This document shows positions 7,489-15,906 of a DNA stretch of 64,000 nt, one piece after another. Positions within the stretch are counted from its first letter, which is position 1, and each line of letters begins with the position of its first letter. Position numbers and translations under genes: made by a program. The notes below the pieces were generated by a model. The model saw only the letters and a list, made by a program, of their open reading frames with translations, had not been told where the DNA came from and did no database searches. The stretch comes from RH-AL1 sp965277735 (GTDB taxonomy: Bacteria > Pseudomonadota > Alphaproteobacteria > Rhizobiales > Beijerinckiaceae), in the NCBI GenBank assembly GCA_965277735.1, contig CBDIDO010000003.1, positions 1,674,001-1,738,000 of the forward strand, read 5' to 3'.

Positions 7489-7558
7489 GCGAGGTCTCGT
7501 CCTGGCCGGCCGCGAGCGTGCGGCCGGCCGCCTGTCTAGCACCTCGCAGGGAGGGCGC

Positions 7559-8302
7559 CTACAGGAGCAGGCCGCCGCCGACCTGGATCGTCTCGCCGGT
7601 GATCCAGCGCCCGTCGTCCGATACGACGAAGGCGACCGCCGCGGCGATGTCCGCCGGCTGGCCGACGCGTCCGAGCGGTGTGCGCGCGACGAGGGCGTCG
7701 CTCATCTCCTTCGGGAAGTCGGCGGTGCCCTCGGTCGCGGTGACGCCCGGCGCGACGCCGACGACGCGGATGTTGCGGGCCCCGAGCTCGAGGCCGAGGC
7801 TGCGCGTCAGCGAGTCCACGGCAGCTTTCGTCGAGGAATAGACGTGCATCATGGGGATCGGCGTCAGCGCCACGCCGGACGAGATGTTGACGACGACACC
7901 GCCCGCCTGCGGAAATTGCGCGACCGCTGCCTGTGTCGCCAGCAGCAGTCCCTTGATGTTGACGGCGTAGTGCCAGTCGATCGACTCGGTCGTCACGGCC
8001 GCTAGTCCGTCCTGCGCGAAGACGCCGGCGTTGTTGACGAGGATGTCGGCCGGCCCGAAGGCGGCCGCGCTCTCCTTGAAGAGCCGGGTGACGTCGGCCG
8101 GCTTCGAGACGTCCGCCTGGACCGCTACCGCCTTGCCGCCGGCCGCCTCGATCTTTTTCACCACCGCCTGCGCGCCGGCCGCGCTGCTCGCGTAATTGAC
8201 GACGACCTTGGCGCCGTCGGCCGCCAGCCGCTCCGCGATGCCGGCGCCGATGCCTTTCGAGGCGCCGGTGACGATCGCGACCTTGTTGTCGAGCTTACCC
8301 AT
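7559..8302 (-). CDS. SDR-family oxidoreductase (FabG-like)
   Basis: Encodes 247 residues from ATG 8302 (MGKLDNKVAIVTGASKGIG). It is a classical short-chain dehydrogenase: the TGASKGIG cofactor loop near residue 12, the NNAG motif near 88, catalytic Ser (NISSG), and YSSTK with Tyr and Lys. The ending ITGETIQVGGGLLL is typical of FabG-like enzymes. Basic residues near the cofactor loop favour NADP(H). The substrate cannot be read from sequence. An operator-like palindrome lies 18-33 bases upstream of the start codon, so TetR-type control is plausible, although no regulator gene is adjacent. Confidence 0.9.
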   Translation of the reverse strand: MGKLDNKVAIVTGASKGIGAGIAERLAADGAKVVVNYASSAAGAQAVVKKIEAAGGKAVAVQADVSKPADVTRLFKESAAAFGPADILVNNAGVFAQDGLAAVTTESIDWHYAVNIKGLLLATQAAVAQFPQAGGVVVNISSGVALTPIPMMHVYSSTKAAVDSLTRSLGLELGARNIRVVGVAPGVTATEGTADFPKEMSDALVARTPLGRVGQPADIAAAVAFVVSDDGRWITGETIQVGGGLLL

Positions 8303-8319
8303 GAGGTTTGCGTCCTTTT

Positions 8320-8335
8320 CATACTGACCGGTATG
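8320..8335. promoter_or_regulatory. Operator-like palindrome upstream of the SDR gene
   Basis: CATAC-TGACCG-GTATG has perfect 5-bp arms and a near-symmetric centre. It resembles TetR-family operators of the form ATACCGACCGGTAT seen before many SDR genes. It lies 18 bases upstream of the ATG, where a bound repressor would block the promoter. Confidence 0.45.
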
Positions 8336-8457
8336 AATTGGGCGCTCGTGGGAGGCGAACAAGACTACACGCGAGACTTTTTGCGTGCCCCTCGACATTG
8401 TGGGGGAGCCGAAAACGCGACGGGCATGTTATGTCGGAGCCAGCCTTGGAGCCCCGC

Positions 8458-8697
8458 ATGCGCGCCCGCACCCTCACTCTCGCCGCGCTGGTCGTCTTCG
8501 TGTCAGCCGTCCCGCAAGCGCAGGCGCGCGACAGGCATTGCGCCTGCACGCCGCATTGGAGGCACGCGCGCGTCGCCCACTACAGCGGGCACGGCGTCTA
8601 CCACATCCCGCGCTTCGACCAGGCGGAGGCCGAAGCGGAGGTCCACACGCAGTACCTTTATCGGACGCCGTACCTGCCGTACTGGGTCTTCCCGTAG
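8458..8697 (+). CDS. Small secreted protein of unknown function
   Basis: Encodes 79 residues from ATG 8458 with GGAG six bases upstream; an in-frame ATG at 8431 would add nine residues. Residues 1-23 are a Sec signal peptide (RTLTLAALVVFVSAVPQAQA). The mature part has two cysteines (RHCACTPHW), several histidines and a Tyr/Pro-rich C terminus (YLYRTPYLPYWVFP). I do not recognise a family. It stands alone between the SDR gene and a 460-bp non-coding stretch. Confidence 0.65.
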   Translation: MRARTLTLAALVVFVSAVPQAQARDRHCACTPHWRHARVAHYSGHGVYHIPRFDQAEAEAEVHTQYLYRTPYLPYWVFP

Positions 8698-8746
8698 CGC
8701 CTGCGGGCGGACAAGAGTCCGTCGTAGATCTTCGGAATCTCAACAG

Positions 8747-8782
8747 CAAAAAGGCGAAGCTCGACGTGTCTCGAGCCTCGCC
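8747..8782 (-). terminator. Minus-strand rho-independent terminator in a 464-bp gap; possible end of a small RNA
   Basis: Read on the minus strand, GGCGAGGCTCGA pairs with TCGAGCTTCGCC (11 of 12 positions) around a 6-base loop and runs directly into five T residues (8748-8752). No convincing minus-strand gene lies upstream. The region just upstream (8800-8865) has two more short hairpins, CGCCTCTCGCGAGGGGCG and GCGGCT...AGCCGC, and 8930-9060 is AT-richer, as a promoter region would be. The rest of the gap 8698-9161 holds nothing else I can support. Confidence 0.5.
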
Positions 8783-9161
8783 TCTCGCAGCCCTGTGGCG
8801 GTCCCCCGCTTATTGCGCCTCTCGCGAGGGGCGGCTGCTTTAGAGCCGCGGCGGGTGAACCTTCCTCCCCTGACTTGGCCGTCGCACGAAGCGCTCATTC
8901 CGCAGAAGAGTCGTCTACGTGCCGCACGGTAATTAGCCGAAATGCCTTTTGTTGTCACGACTCCGAATGGCATAGGCTGAATCAAATTCGCGTTTGGTTT
9001 CAATATCTCACCCGACAAACTGTGGTAAGTTTCTGCCTAGTTTGAATGCACCCTGCGCGGACCCCGGCGGCGGACCAGAACGTAGGCTCGTCCGCGTTCC
9101 TCTGGCCTAGCGCCCGAAACATGCTCTAGAAGGCTCAGCTCGGGGCGTCGGGGGACGAAAC

Positions 9162-9917
9162 ATGACGAAAGCGCCGGACGACGATCGACCGCGCGGCCCC
9201 ACAATCGGGGCGCGGGTGCGCACGTGGTTCTTGACCGGCGTCGTCGTCGCCGGTCCGCTCGCCGTCACCGGCTATCTCGTCTTGTGGTTCGTCGACACGG
9301 TGGATAACGCCGTGCGCACGATCGTGCCGTCGGGCGCGCTGCCGGACACCTATCTGCCGTTCCACATTCCCGGCTTCGGCGTCGTCATCGCCTTCGTCGG
9401 CCTGACGCTGCTCGGCTTCTGCGCCGCCAACCTCGCCGGCCGCACCTTCTTCACGATCGGCGAAACCCTGCTGGCGCGGATGCCGATCGTCCGCTCGATC
9501 CATCGCGGCGCCAAGCAGATCTTCGAGACGCTGTTTTCGGAGAACGGCTCGTCGCTGCGCCGCGTCGGCCTCGTCGAGTTCCCGATGAAGGGGCAATGGG
9601 CGCTCGTCTTCATCTCGTCGCCGCCGACGAGCCTCGTCGAGAGCCGGCTGCCGCCGTCCGACGATGCGCGCATCTCGGTGTTTTTGCCCTGCGTGCCGAA
9701 CCCGACGACGGGCTTTTACTTCTACCTGCCGGCGCGCGACGTGATCGAGCTGCCGATGTCGCCGGAGGACGCGGCAAAGCTCATCATGTCGTGCGGCGTC
9801 ATCCAGCCGGAGGGCCAGGCGGCGATGGCGGCTGGTGCGCGGCCGGCGCCCGGCGACGACGCACGCGAGCCAGCCGTGGCGCCCGAGCCTGTCGCGACCC
9901 TGGGCCGGGCCTCCTGA
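9162..9917 (+). CDS. DUF502-family inner-membrane protein
   Basis: Encodes 251 residues, start ATG 9162. Two membrane segments are visible, near residues 24-47 (FLTGVVVAGPLAVTGYLVLWF) and 70-93 (GFGVVIAFVGLTLLGFCAA). The DUF502 signature follows: RMPIVRSIHRGAKQIFETLF, then SSPPTS and VPNPTTGFYFYLPARDV. Function of the family is unknown. The stop overlaps the first base of the thrB start codon (TGATG), so the two genes are co-translated and lead the operon DUF502-thrB-rnhA. Confidence 0.92.
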   Translation: MTKAPDDDRPRGPTIGARVRTWFLTGVVVAGPLAVTGYLVLWFVDTVDNAVRTIVPSGALPDTYLPFHIPGFGVVIAFVGLTLLGFCAANLAGRTFFTIGETLLARMPIVRSIHRGAKQIFETLFSENGSSLRRVGLVEFPMKGQWALVFISSPPTSLVESRLPPSDDARISVFLPCVPNPTTGFYFYLPARDVIELPMSPEDAAKLIMSCGVIQPEGQAAMAAGARPAPGDDAREPAVAPEPVATLGRAS

Positions 9918-10879
9918 TGGCGGTCTACACCGAAGTCTCCGACGACGAACTCGCCCAGTTCCTCGCCGCTTACGAGGTCGGCCAGCTCTATTCGATGAAG
10001 GGCGTCGCCGAGGGCGTCGAGAACTCGAACTTCCTGCTGCACGCCGCCGCCGGCTCGTTCATCCTCACCCTGTACGAGAAGCGCGTCGCCGAGGCCGACC
10101 TGCCGTTCTTCATCGCGCTGATGGAGCATCTCGCCGGCAAGGGGCTCGACTGTCCGCAGCCGGTGAAGACGCGCGAGGGCGGTGCGTTAGGCCGCCTCGC
10201 GGGGCGCCCGGCCGCGATGGTCACGTTTCTCGAAGGCCTGTCGGTGCGCCGGCCGCGGCAGACGCACTGCGCCGCCGCCGGTGCCGCGCTCGCCGACCTG
10301 CACGCCTACGGCGCCGATTTCGCGATGATGCGGCCGAACGCGCTCTCGCTCGACTCGTGGGGCCCGCTCTTCGCGCGGGCGCGCGACGGCGCCGAGGGCG
10401 TGATGCCGGGCCTCACCGCGCTCGTCGATGCCGAGCTCGCGCATCTCGACGCGTGCTGGCCGCGCGACCTGCCGGCCGGGGTCATCCATGCCGATCTCTT
10501 CCCCGACAACATCCTCTTCCTCGGCGAGCGGGCTGGTTTGATCGACTTCTATTTCGCCTGCACCGATTTCTACGCCTACGACCTCGCGATCTGCCTCAAC
10601 GCCTGGTGCTTCGAGCCGGACGGCTCGTACAACATCACCAAAGGGGCCGGCATGATCGCCGCGTATCGCGCGAATCGCGCGCTGTCGGCGGCCGAGATCG
10701 ACGCGCTGCCGACGCTGGCGCGCGGCGCCGCGTTGCGCTTTGCGCTGACGCGCCTCGTCGACTGGCTGAACGTGCCGCCCGGCGCTCTGGTGCAGCCGAA
10801 GGATCCGGCCGAGTACATCGCCAAGCTGCGCTTCCATCAGCGTGTCGCCGGGCCGAGCGAGCTGGGTGTCGTCGCGTGA
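9917..10879 (+). CDS. thrB: Homoserine kinase (APH-fold type)
   Basis: Encodes 320 residues from ATG 9917 (MAVYTEVSDDELAQFLAAYE). It phosphorylates homoserine for threonine synthesis. It belongs to the aminoglycoside-phosphotransferase fold type found in alphaproteobacteria and Pseudomonas rather than the GHMP type of E. coli. Visible: GVAEGVENSNFLL as phosphate loop, GVIHADLFPDNILF with the catalytic Asp, and GLIDFYFACTDFYAYDLAI with the metal-binding Asp. It overlaps its neighbours on both sides (TGATG with DUF502, GTGA with rnhA). Confidence 0.94.
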   Translation: MAVYTEVSDDELAQFLAAYEVGQLYSMKGVAEGVENSNFLLHAAAGSFILTLYEKRVAEADLPFFIALMEHLAGKGLDCPQPVKTREGGALGRLAGRPAAMVTFLEGLSVRRPRQTHCAAAGAALADLHAYGADFAMMRPNALSLDSWGPLFARARDGAEGVMPGLTALVDAELAHLDACWPRDLPAGVIHADLFPDNILFLGERAGLIDFYFACTDFYAYDLAICLNAWCFEPDGSYNITKGAGMIAAYRANRALSAAEIDALPTLARGAALRFALTRLVDWLNVPPGALVQPKDPAEYIAKLRFHQRVAGPSELGVVA

Positions 10880-11343
10880 GCGAGGATCAGGGCGACGACG
10901 GCAAGCGCGTCGCGATCTGGACCGATGGTGCCTGCTCCGGCAATCCCGGCCCCGGCGGCTGGGGTGCGATCCTCAAGTTCGGCGGCTCGATGAAGGAGCT
11001 GTCCGGCGGCGAGGCGCTGACGACCAACAACCGCATGGAGCTGCTCGCCGCGATCGAGGCGCTCGGCGCGCTGAAGCGCGGCTGCGCGGTCGACGTCTAT
11101 ACCGACTCGGCCTACGTGCGCGGCGGCATCACCGGCTGGCTCAAAGGTTGGAAGCGCAACGGCTGGAAGACGGCCGACAAGAAGCCGGTCAAGAACGTCG
11201 AGCTGTGGCAACTCCTCGACGAAGCGGCCCAACGCCACGAGGTCGCCTGGCACTGGGTCAAGGGCCACGCCGGCGACCCGATGAACGAGCGCGCCGACGA
11301 GCTCGCGCGCGAAGGCATGCGGCCGTACAAGCCGGGGCGGTAG
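10876..11343 (+). CDS. rnhA: Ribonuclease HI
   Basis: Encodes 155 residues from a GTG start at 10876 that overlaps the thrB stop. RNase HI cleaves the RNA strand of RNA-DNA hybrids. The four acidic catalytic residues are in place: Asp in WTDGACSGNPGPGGWG, Glu in NNRMELLAAIEAL, Asp in VYTDSAYVRGGI, and Asp in GDPMNERADELA, with the basic WLKGWKRNGWKT handle between. Length matches the family. The thrB-rnhA arrangement is common in alphaproteobacteria. Confidence 0.96.
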   Translation: MSEDQGDDGKRVAIWTDGACSGNPGPGGWGAILKFGGSMKELSGGEALTTNNRMELLAAIEALGALKRGCAVDVYTDSAYVRGGITGWLKGWKRNGWKTADKKPVKNVELWQLLDEAAQRHEVAWHWVKGHAGDPMNERADELAREGMRPYKPGR

Positions 11344-11422
11344 CGCTCGCCATCAAGGGCCGTCTTTCCGGGGCGAGTGCGGCGACGAGCGTTCGCACAT
11401 CTGCGCGTTGGGCATTGGCTTT

Positions 11423-11457
11423 CCTTCCCCCTTGCGGGGAGGGGCTAGGGGTGGGGT
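11423..11457. repeat. Short intergenic palindrome (CCCCTTGCGGGGAGGGG type)
   Basis: CCTTCCCCCTTGCGGGGAGG forms a compact hairpin followed by GGCTAGGGGTGGGG. It lies in the 241-bp space between rnhA and the convergent AsmA gene and belongs to a palindrome class widespread in Rhizobiales. It could serve as a bidirectional transcription barrier. Confidence 0.6.
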
Positions 11458-11584
11458 CGAGCCGTACGCCTCGGCTGATCGTGAAGCGCAAGGCGGAGGG
11501 GAGCCCGCGGAACCGGTGCGCCTCCATCTCATCGCTGAAGAGCGTCGGTTCCGGGTTCGGCTGCGCCGCCTCTGACTGACGATG

Positions 11585-13405
11585 TCAGTGCGGCGGCGGG
11601 GCGCGCAGCCCGACGACCGGCGTGTCGAACGAGCCTTTGATGGCGACGGCAAGACCGTCGCCTGGTTTGGCATCGTCCGGTTTGGCGGCGGTCGCGGCGA
11701 GGTCGAGTCCGCGGTTGCCGATGTCGGCGGTGCCCGTCACGGCAACGGCCGAGTCAGGCCCATTCATCTTCGCGTCCTCCACCGTCGCGATGCCGTCGGC
11801 AAGGCGCAGCGCGAAGGCGAGCTCGGTGAACGGCGTGCGCCCGCGTCGGAAGGAGGCCAGGGCCGCCGCGCCTTTCTGCGTCGCCATCGCCTGCAGCCCG
11901 CGGCCGAGATCGAGACCGGAGATCTCGCCGTCGTGCGCGCGCGCCTTCGTCCAGCCCTGCAGGTGCGCCATCAGCGCGGCGGGGCTGTCGCCAGACGTCT
12001 CGATGTTGAGCGATCCAGACACCAGGCCGGCGGCGACCTGGCGGCCGAGCACGTCCCAGCTGAGCCCGGCGACATCCGCATCGGTGAGCGTGCCGGCCCC
12101 GCGCAGGCTGACGATCCCGTTGGCCACGCCGACCGAGGCGCGGCCCTTGATGGCGCCGCCGTAGGCGCGACCTTCGTTGAGCGCGATCTCGGTGCGCGGC
12201 CCGCGCGTCATCACCGAGAGCGCGGCATCGTCGATCGTGAACGGCGCGACGCGCAGATGCGTCGCCGACAGACGCAGGTCGAAGTTGACGAGGTCGCCGC
12301 CGCCGGCGACGAGCGCGCTCCGCGTCCAGCGATGCTGCGTGTCGGCAAGGCTCGGCTCCGAGGATAGGAACGGTGCGAGCACCAATGTCTCGGTGGCGAG
12401 CGTGCCGGAGAGCGACGGCTTGTCGCCGCTCTCGTAGGCGAGCGTGCCCTCGTAGCGGTTGCCGTCGAGGTCGAGCTGGAGCGCCTGCAGGTCGATGTTG
12501 GTCTTGTCGTCGGGATCGATGCCGATCGTCGAGTCGGCACGCAGGCTCACGTTGGCGAAGGGCGCCAGCGTTTGCCTCGGATCGCCGAAGCGCGCGAGCA
12601 GCGCCGGGACCGATGCCGCCGAGAGCGCCACGTGCCCGCGAAACACCGTGACGTTCGTGCTGACGAGGTCGCCGTTGGCGGAGAGATCGAGCGGTGCGGC
12701 GTGGATGCGCAACGCGATCGGCGAGGTCTCGCCGCGCAGCAGCGTCGAGGGTTGCGCGGCCCACGCGGCGACGTCGGTCGCCTCGCCGTCGATCGACAGC
12801 GAGCCGGTGAGGGTGGCGGGCGAATCGACGTCGGGCCAGTCGATCGTGAGGTTGATGTCGGCGAGCTTCGGAATCCGGCCGAAGGCATGCGTCTTCACCT
12901 CGGCGGTGCCGTCGACGAGCGCGACGGTGCCGAGGCGGCCGTCGCCGGTCGCGCTCGGCGCGAGACCGTGCAGCGCGCGGCCGATCGTCGAATCCGGCAT
13001 CATGCCGCCGGCGTCGAGGTCGATCGTGAGCTTGGGTCGCGTCAGGGTCGCGGAGGCGAGCTCGAGCCGGCCGACGATCATCGGCAGGAAGCGGACCTGG
13101 CCCTCCAGCGTGCCCGTCGCGACGGCGAGCGCCCCGTCGGGCCGCTTCAGGACGACGTTGGCGAGCGTGATGTGCGGGGTCGGCAGCAGGCCGAAGCTGG
13201 CGTCGTCGACAGAGACGAGCTTGAGGCCGGTCGTCGCGCGCAGCTGCGCCGCGACCTCGCCTTCCAGCGTGGTGCCCTTGAAGATGTAAGGCGCCGCCGC
13301 GCCGGCGATCAGCAGGATCACCACGACGACCAAGGCGACGGACGCCTTCACCAGGGTTTTCGGCTTCGCCGCCTTTTTCGAGAGGGCGGAGGTTCCGTCG
13401 CTCAT
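11585..13405 (-). CDS. AsmA-family protein
   Basis: Encodes 606 residues from ATG 13405. One membrane segment lies near residues 21-41 (VKASVALVVVVILLIAGAAAP), followed by a large periplasmic part. AsmA-type features include FKGTTLEGEVAAQLRATTG, LPTPHITLANVVL, the repeated strand motifs typical of the lipid-transport bridge fold, and the C-terminal SGLDLGRGLQAMATQKG with RRGRTPFTELAFALRL and TAKPDDAKPGDGLAVAIKG. The family is linked to outer-membrane assembly and lipid transport between membranes. The start overlaps the ABC-F stop by 4 bp (13402-13405). Confidence 0.9.
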   Translation of the reverse strand: MSDGTSALSKKAAKPKTLVKASVALVVVVILLIAGAAAPYIFKGTTLEGEVAAQLRATTGLKLVSVDDASFGLLPTPHITLANVVLKRPDGALAVATGTLEGQVRFLPMIVGRLELASATLTRPKLTIDLDAGGMMPDSTIGRALHGLAPSATGDGRLGTVALVDGTAEVKTHAFGRIPKLADINLTIDWPDVDSPATLTGSLSIDGEATDVAAWAAQPSTLLRGETSPIALRIHAAPLDLSANGDLVSTNVTVFRGHVALSAASVPALLARFGDPRQTLAPFANVSLRADSTIGIDPDDKTNIDLQALQLDLDGNRYEGTLAYESGDKPSLSGTLATETLVLAPFLSSEPSLADTQHRWTRSALVAGGGDLVNFDLRLSATHLRVAPFTIDDAALSVMTRGPRTEIALNEGRAYGGAIKGRASVGVANGIVSLRGAGTLTDADVAGLSWDVLGRQVAAGLVSGSLNIETSGDSPAALMAHLQGWTKARAHDGEISGLDLGRGLQAMATQKGAAALASFRRGRTPFTELAFALRLADGIATVEDAKMNGPDSAVAVTGTADIGNRGLDLAATAAKPDDAKPGDGLAVAIKGSFDTPVVGLRAPPPH

Positions 13406-15249
13406 TCGGCGGCGTCCTGCCCGGCCGACAGGCCGAGCCATTCGTCCTCGGCCTGGGCGAGCGCCACGGTCAGCTCGCCGCGTTGGCGCGCGAGCTGCGC
13501 GGCTTTGGCCGGCTCGCGCTGGAACGCCCCGCCATCGGCCAGCGCCTTGTCGATTCGAGCGATCAGCCCCTCGAACCGCGCGATCTTCTCTTCCAACGCG
13601 GCGATCTGTTTCCTCGGGGAAAGACCGGACTTCGGCGGGGCGGCGACCTTGTCGGTGGTTTGCTTGTCCACCTTGGGCTTCGGCTTCTCGATGCCGAGGA
13701 TAAATGCCTTGTATTCATCCATGTCGCCGTCGAAGGGCTTCACGCTGCCGTTGGCCACCAGCCAGAGCCGGTCGGCGCAGGCATCGAGCAGGTAGCGATC
13801 GTGCGAGACGAGGATGACGGCGCCCTTGTAGTCGTTGATCGCTTCGATCAGCGCCGCACGCGAGTCGATGTCAAGATGATTGGTCGGCTCGTCCAGAATG
13901 ATCATGTGCGGCGCGTGGAAGGTCGAGAGCCCCATCAGCAGCCGCGCCTTCTCGCCACCCGACAGCAGCGCGATCTTGGTGTCGGCCTTGACGTTGGGAA
14001 AGCCGATCTGCGCGCATTTCCCGCGCACCTGCGCCTCGCTCGCGCCCTTCATCAGCGGCGCAATGCAAAGGTAGGGCGTCGAACCTTCGTCGAGATCGTC
14101 GACCTGATGCTGCGCGAAGAAGCCGACGTCGAGCTTGGACGACCGGCGCATCTCGCCCTCCATCGCGGCGAGCCGCCCCGCGACGAGCTTGGCGAAGGTC
14201 GACTTGCCGTTGCCGTTGGAGCCGAGCAGGCCGATGCGGTCGTCGTCGGCGATCGAGAGGTTGAGGTTCTTCAGGATCGCAGTGCCGTCGTAGCCGACGG
14301 AGACCTTGTCCATCGCGACGATGGGAGGCCGCAGCTGCTTTTCGGGCGAGGGTAGGTGGAACGGCAGCACCTCGCCGTCGACGAGTGCCGATACCGGCTC
14401 CATCCTGGCCAGCGCCTTGAGCCGCGACTGCGCCTGCGAGGCCTTTGTGGCCGAGGCGCGGAAGCGGTCGACGAAGGCCTGCATGTGCTTGCGCTGCTCG
14501 TCCTGCTTCTTCTTGTGCTTGGCCTCGATCGCCTGCTGCTCGCGCCGCTGCGTCTCGAACGACGAGTAATTGCCGGTCCACAGCGTCAGCTTGCAATGGT
14601 TGAGGTGCAGGATGTGGTCGCAGACGGCATCAAGCATGTCGCGATCATGGCTGATGACGATGATCGTCGCGGGGTAACGCTGCAGATAGTCGATCAGCCA
14701 GAGCGTGCCTTCCAGGTCGAGGTAGTTGGTCGGCTCGTCGAGCAGCAGCAGGTCGGGCTGGGCGAACAGCACGGCGGCCAGCGCGACGCGCATGCGCCAA
14801 CCGCCCGAGAAGGACGAGAGCGGACGCGCCTGCGCCTCGAAATCGAAGCCGAGGCCGGCGAGGATGCGGGCGGCGCGCGCGGGGGCCGCGTGCGCCTCGA
14901 TGTCGACGAGGCGCGTCTGGATCTCGGCGATGCGATGCGGGTCGTCCGCGGTCTCGGCCTCCGCTGTGAGGCGCGCGCGCTCGATGTCGGCGGCGAGCAC
15001 GAAATCGATGAGCGAGCCGGGGCCGCCCGGCGCCTCTTGCTCGACGCGGCCGAGCTTGCGGTGCTTGGGCAGGGTGAGCGAGCCGGCGTCCGGCGCCATC
15101 TCGTCCGCGATCATGCGGAAGAGGGTGGTCTTGCCGGTGCCGTTGCGCCCGACGAGGCCGATGCGCGCGCCCTCGGGCAGCGCCGCCGACGCCTGATCGA
15201 AGAGCACGCGCGGGCCGAGGCGGAGCGTAATGTCGTTGATATGCAGCAC
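13402..15249 (-). CDS. ABC-F family ATPase (YheS/Uup-like)
   Basis: Encodes 615 residues from a GTG start at 15249 (MLHINDITLRLGPRVLFDQ). It has two ABC cassettes with no membrane domain. Walker A motifs are GRNGTGKTT near residue 38 and GSNGNGKST near 345, signatures are SSFSGGWRMR and LLSGGEKARLL, and Walker B motifs are LLLDEPTNYLD and IILDEPTNHLD. A basic linker (KHKKKQDEQRKHMQAF) and a C-terminal coiled coil (KQIAALEEKIARFEGLIARI) complete the ABC-F plan. These proteins bind the ribosomal E site and act in translation or antibiotic protection. Coupled to the AsmA gene. Upstream lies the palindrome element. Confidence 0.95.
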   Translation of the reverse strand: MLHINDITLRLGPRVLFDQASAALPEGARIGLVGRNGTGKTTLFRMIADEMAPDAGSLTLPKHRKLGRVEQEAPGGPGSLIDFVLAADIERARLTAEAETADDPHRIAEIQTRLVDIEAHAAPARAARILAGLGFDFEAQARPLSSFSGGWRMRVALAAVLFAQPDLLLLDEPTNYLDLEGTLWLIDYLQRYPATIIVISHDRDMLDAVCDHILHLNHCKLTLWTGNYSSFETQRREQQAIEAKHKKKQDEQRKHMQAFVDRFRASATKASQAQSRLKALARMEPVSALVDGEVLPFHLPSPEKQLRPPIVAMDKVSVGYDGTAILKNLNLSIADDDRIGLLGSNGNGKSTFAKLVAGRLAAMEGEMRRSSKLDVGFFAQHQVDDLDEGSTPYLCIAPLMKGASEAQVRGKCAQIGFPNVKADTKIALLSGGEKARLLMGLSTFHAPHMIILDEPTNHLDIDSRAALIEAINDYKGAVILVSHDRYLLDACADRLWLVANGSVKPFDGDMDEYKAFILGIEKPKPKVDKQTTDKVAAPPKSGLSPRKQIAALEEKIARFEGLIARIDKALADGGAFQREPAKAAQLARQRGELTVALAQAEDEWLGLSAGQDAAE

Positions 15250-15326
15250 GTCGGGCTTGTCGCGCGCGCGGCGGGGGTTGGCAAGCGGGGAGCGGCGGGG
15301 CTCGAGTCGTGGGCGGTCTCGCCCCG

Positions 15327-15573
15327 CGAAACGACGCAAACGAACATCTCGGCGCGTCGCATGTCGCGGTATCCCGACATGCCGCGATCGATGTCGCGGA
15401 ACGTCGACAGGGCTCCACTTTGAAGTCGCGGTACCGAGACGTGGCCCTATTCCGGTGTCCACGTATCCCGACATCGCCGCAATCCGGTGTCGGGGTACCG
15501 CGACAGGTCACCGGTACGGCACGCCCAAAGCTGCCCGGTGGACACGACAACGCGTTTCGGTTATATTACCTGA
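15327..15573 (+). repeat. 247-bp element with five phased palindromes, copy 1
   Basis: Begins CGAAACGACG and ends TTTCGGTTATATTACCTGA. Inside are five imperfect dyads of consensus TGTCGCGGTACCGCGACA, centred at about 15371, 15401, 15433, 15465 and 15497, so 30-32 bp apart. Copy 2 (36874-37120, opposite strand) has the same length and aligns without gaps at roughly 165 of 247 positions by hand count, with ends and dyads best conserved. The element occupies most of the 405-bp gap between the divergent ABC-F and DUF2188 genes. No open frame or transposase is present, and no target duplication was found. It could be a multi-site protein-binding locus or a mobile palindromic element. Confidence 0.8.
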
Positions 15574-15654
15574 GGCCCTGGGGTCACGCCGCGTCTGGCG
15601 GAACCGCGAAGCTTCGGCGCGTGTTTTCGGCCCACAGGCGAGAAAGGGGGCGAG

Positions 15655-15894
15655 ATGACCGAGATCCACTACCACATCGTCGAGCACGATGGCGGCTGGG
15701 CCTACAAGCTCGGCGACGTCTACTCGGAGACGTTCCGCACGCGCGACGACGCGCACGCTGCGGCCGAGATCGCGGCCAGGGAACAGCATCGGGGCGGCGA
15801 GGACGTGACGATCGAGTACCAGGACCCGAAGGGCAAATGGAAGGTCGAGACCGCCAAGGGGAATGATCGGCCCGATGCCGATGTCGAGGATTGA
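15655..15894 (+). CDS. DUF2188-domain protein
   Basis: Encodes 79 residues from ATG 15655, preceded by an AAGGGGG ribosome-binding site. The sequence YHIVEHDGGWAYKLGDVYSE followed by a short helix (DDAHAAAEIAAREQ) and the strand VTIEYQDPKGKWKVE fits the small DUF2188 fold, found in stress-associated proteins of unknown role. No signal peptide. It is separated by only 12 bp from the next gene, so the two may form a unit. The palindrome element ends 81 bp upstream. Confidence 0.85.
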   Translation: MTEIHYHIVEHDGGWAYKLGDVYSETFRTRDDAHAAAEIAAREQHRGGEDVTIEYQDPKGKWKVETAKGNDRPDADVED

Positions 15895-15906
15895 TCGGTC
15901 CGGTTC

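Noticed and set aside
8740..9018. A 92-residue minus-strand open frame
   Set aside because: Its end overlaps a terminator hairpin, it is Arg-rich and shows no recognisable motif; a small RNA is at least as likely.
15361..15510. A CRISPR-like array
   Set aside because: The five units are palindromes that diverge from each other, spacers are only about 12-14 bases, the copies at two loci share the same number of units, and no cas gene is nearby.
15555..15573. A promoter (TATATT) as the function of the conserved end of the palindrome element
   Set aside because: It would suit copy 1, which faces the DUF2188 gene, but copy 2 points into the 3' end of a convergent gene, so a promoter is not a general explanation.
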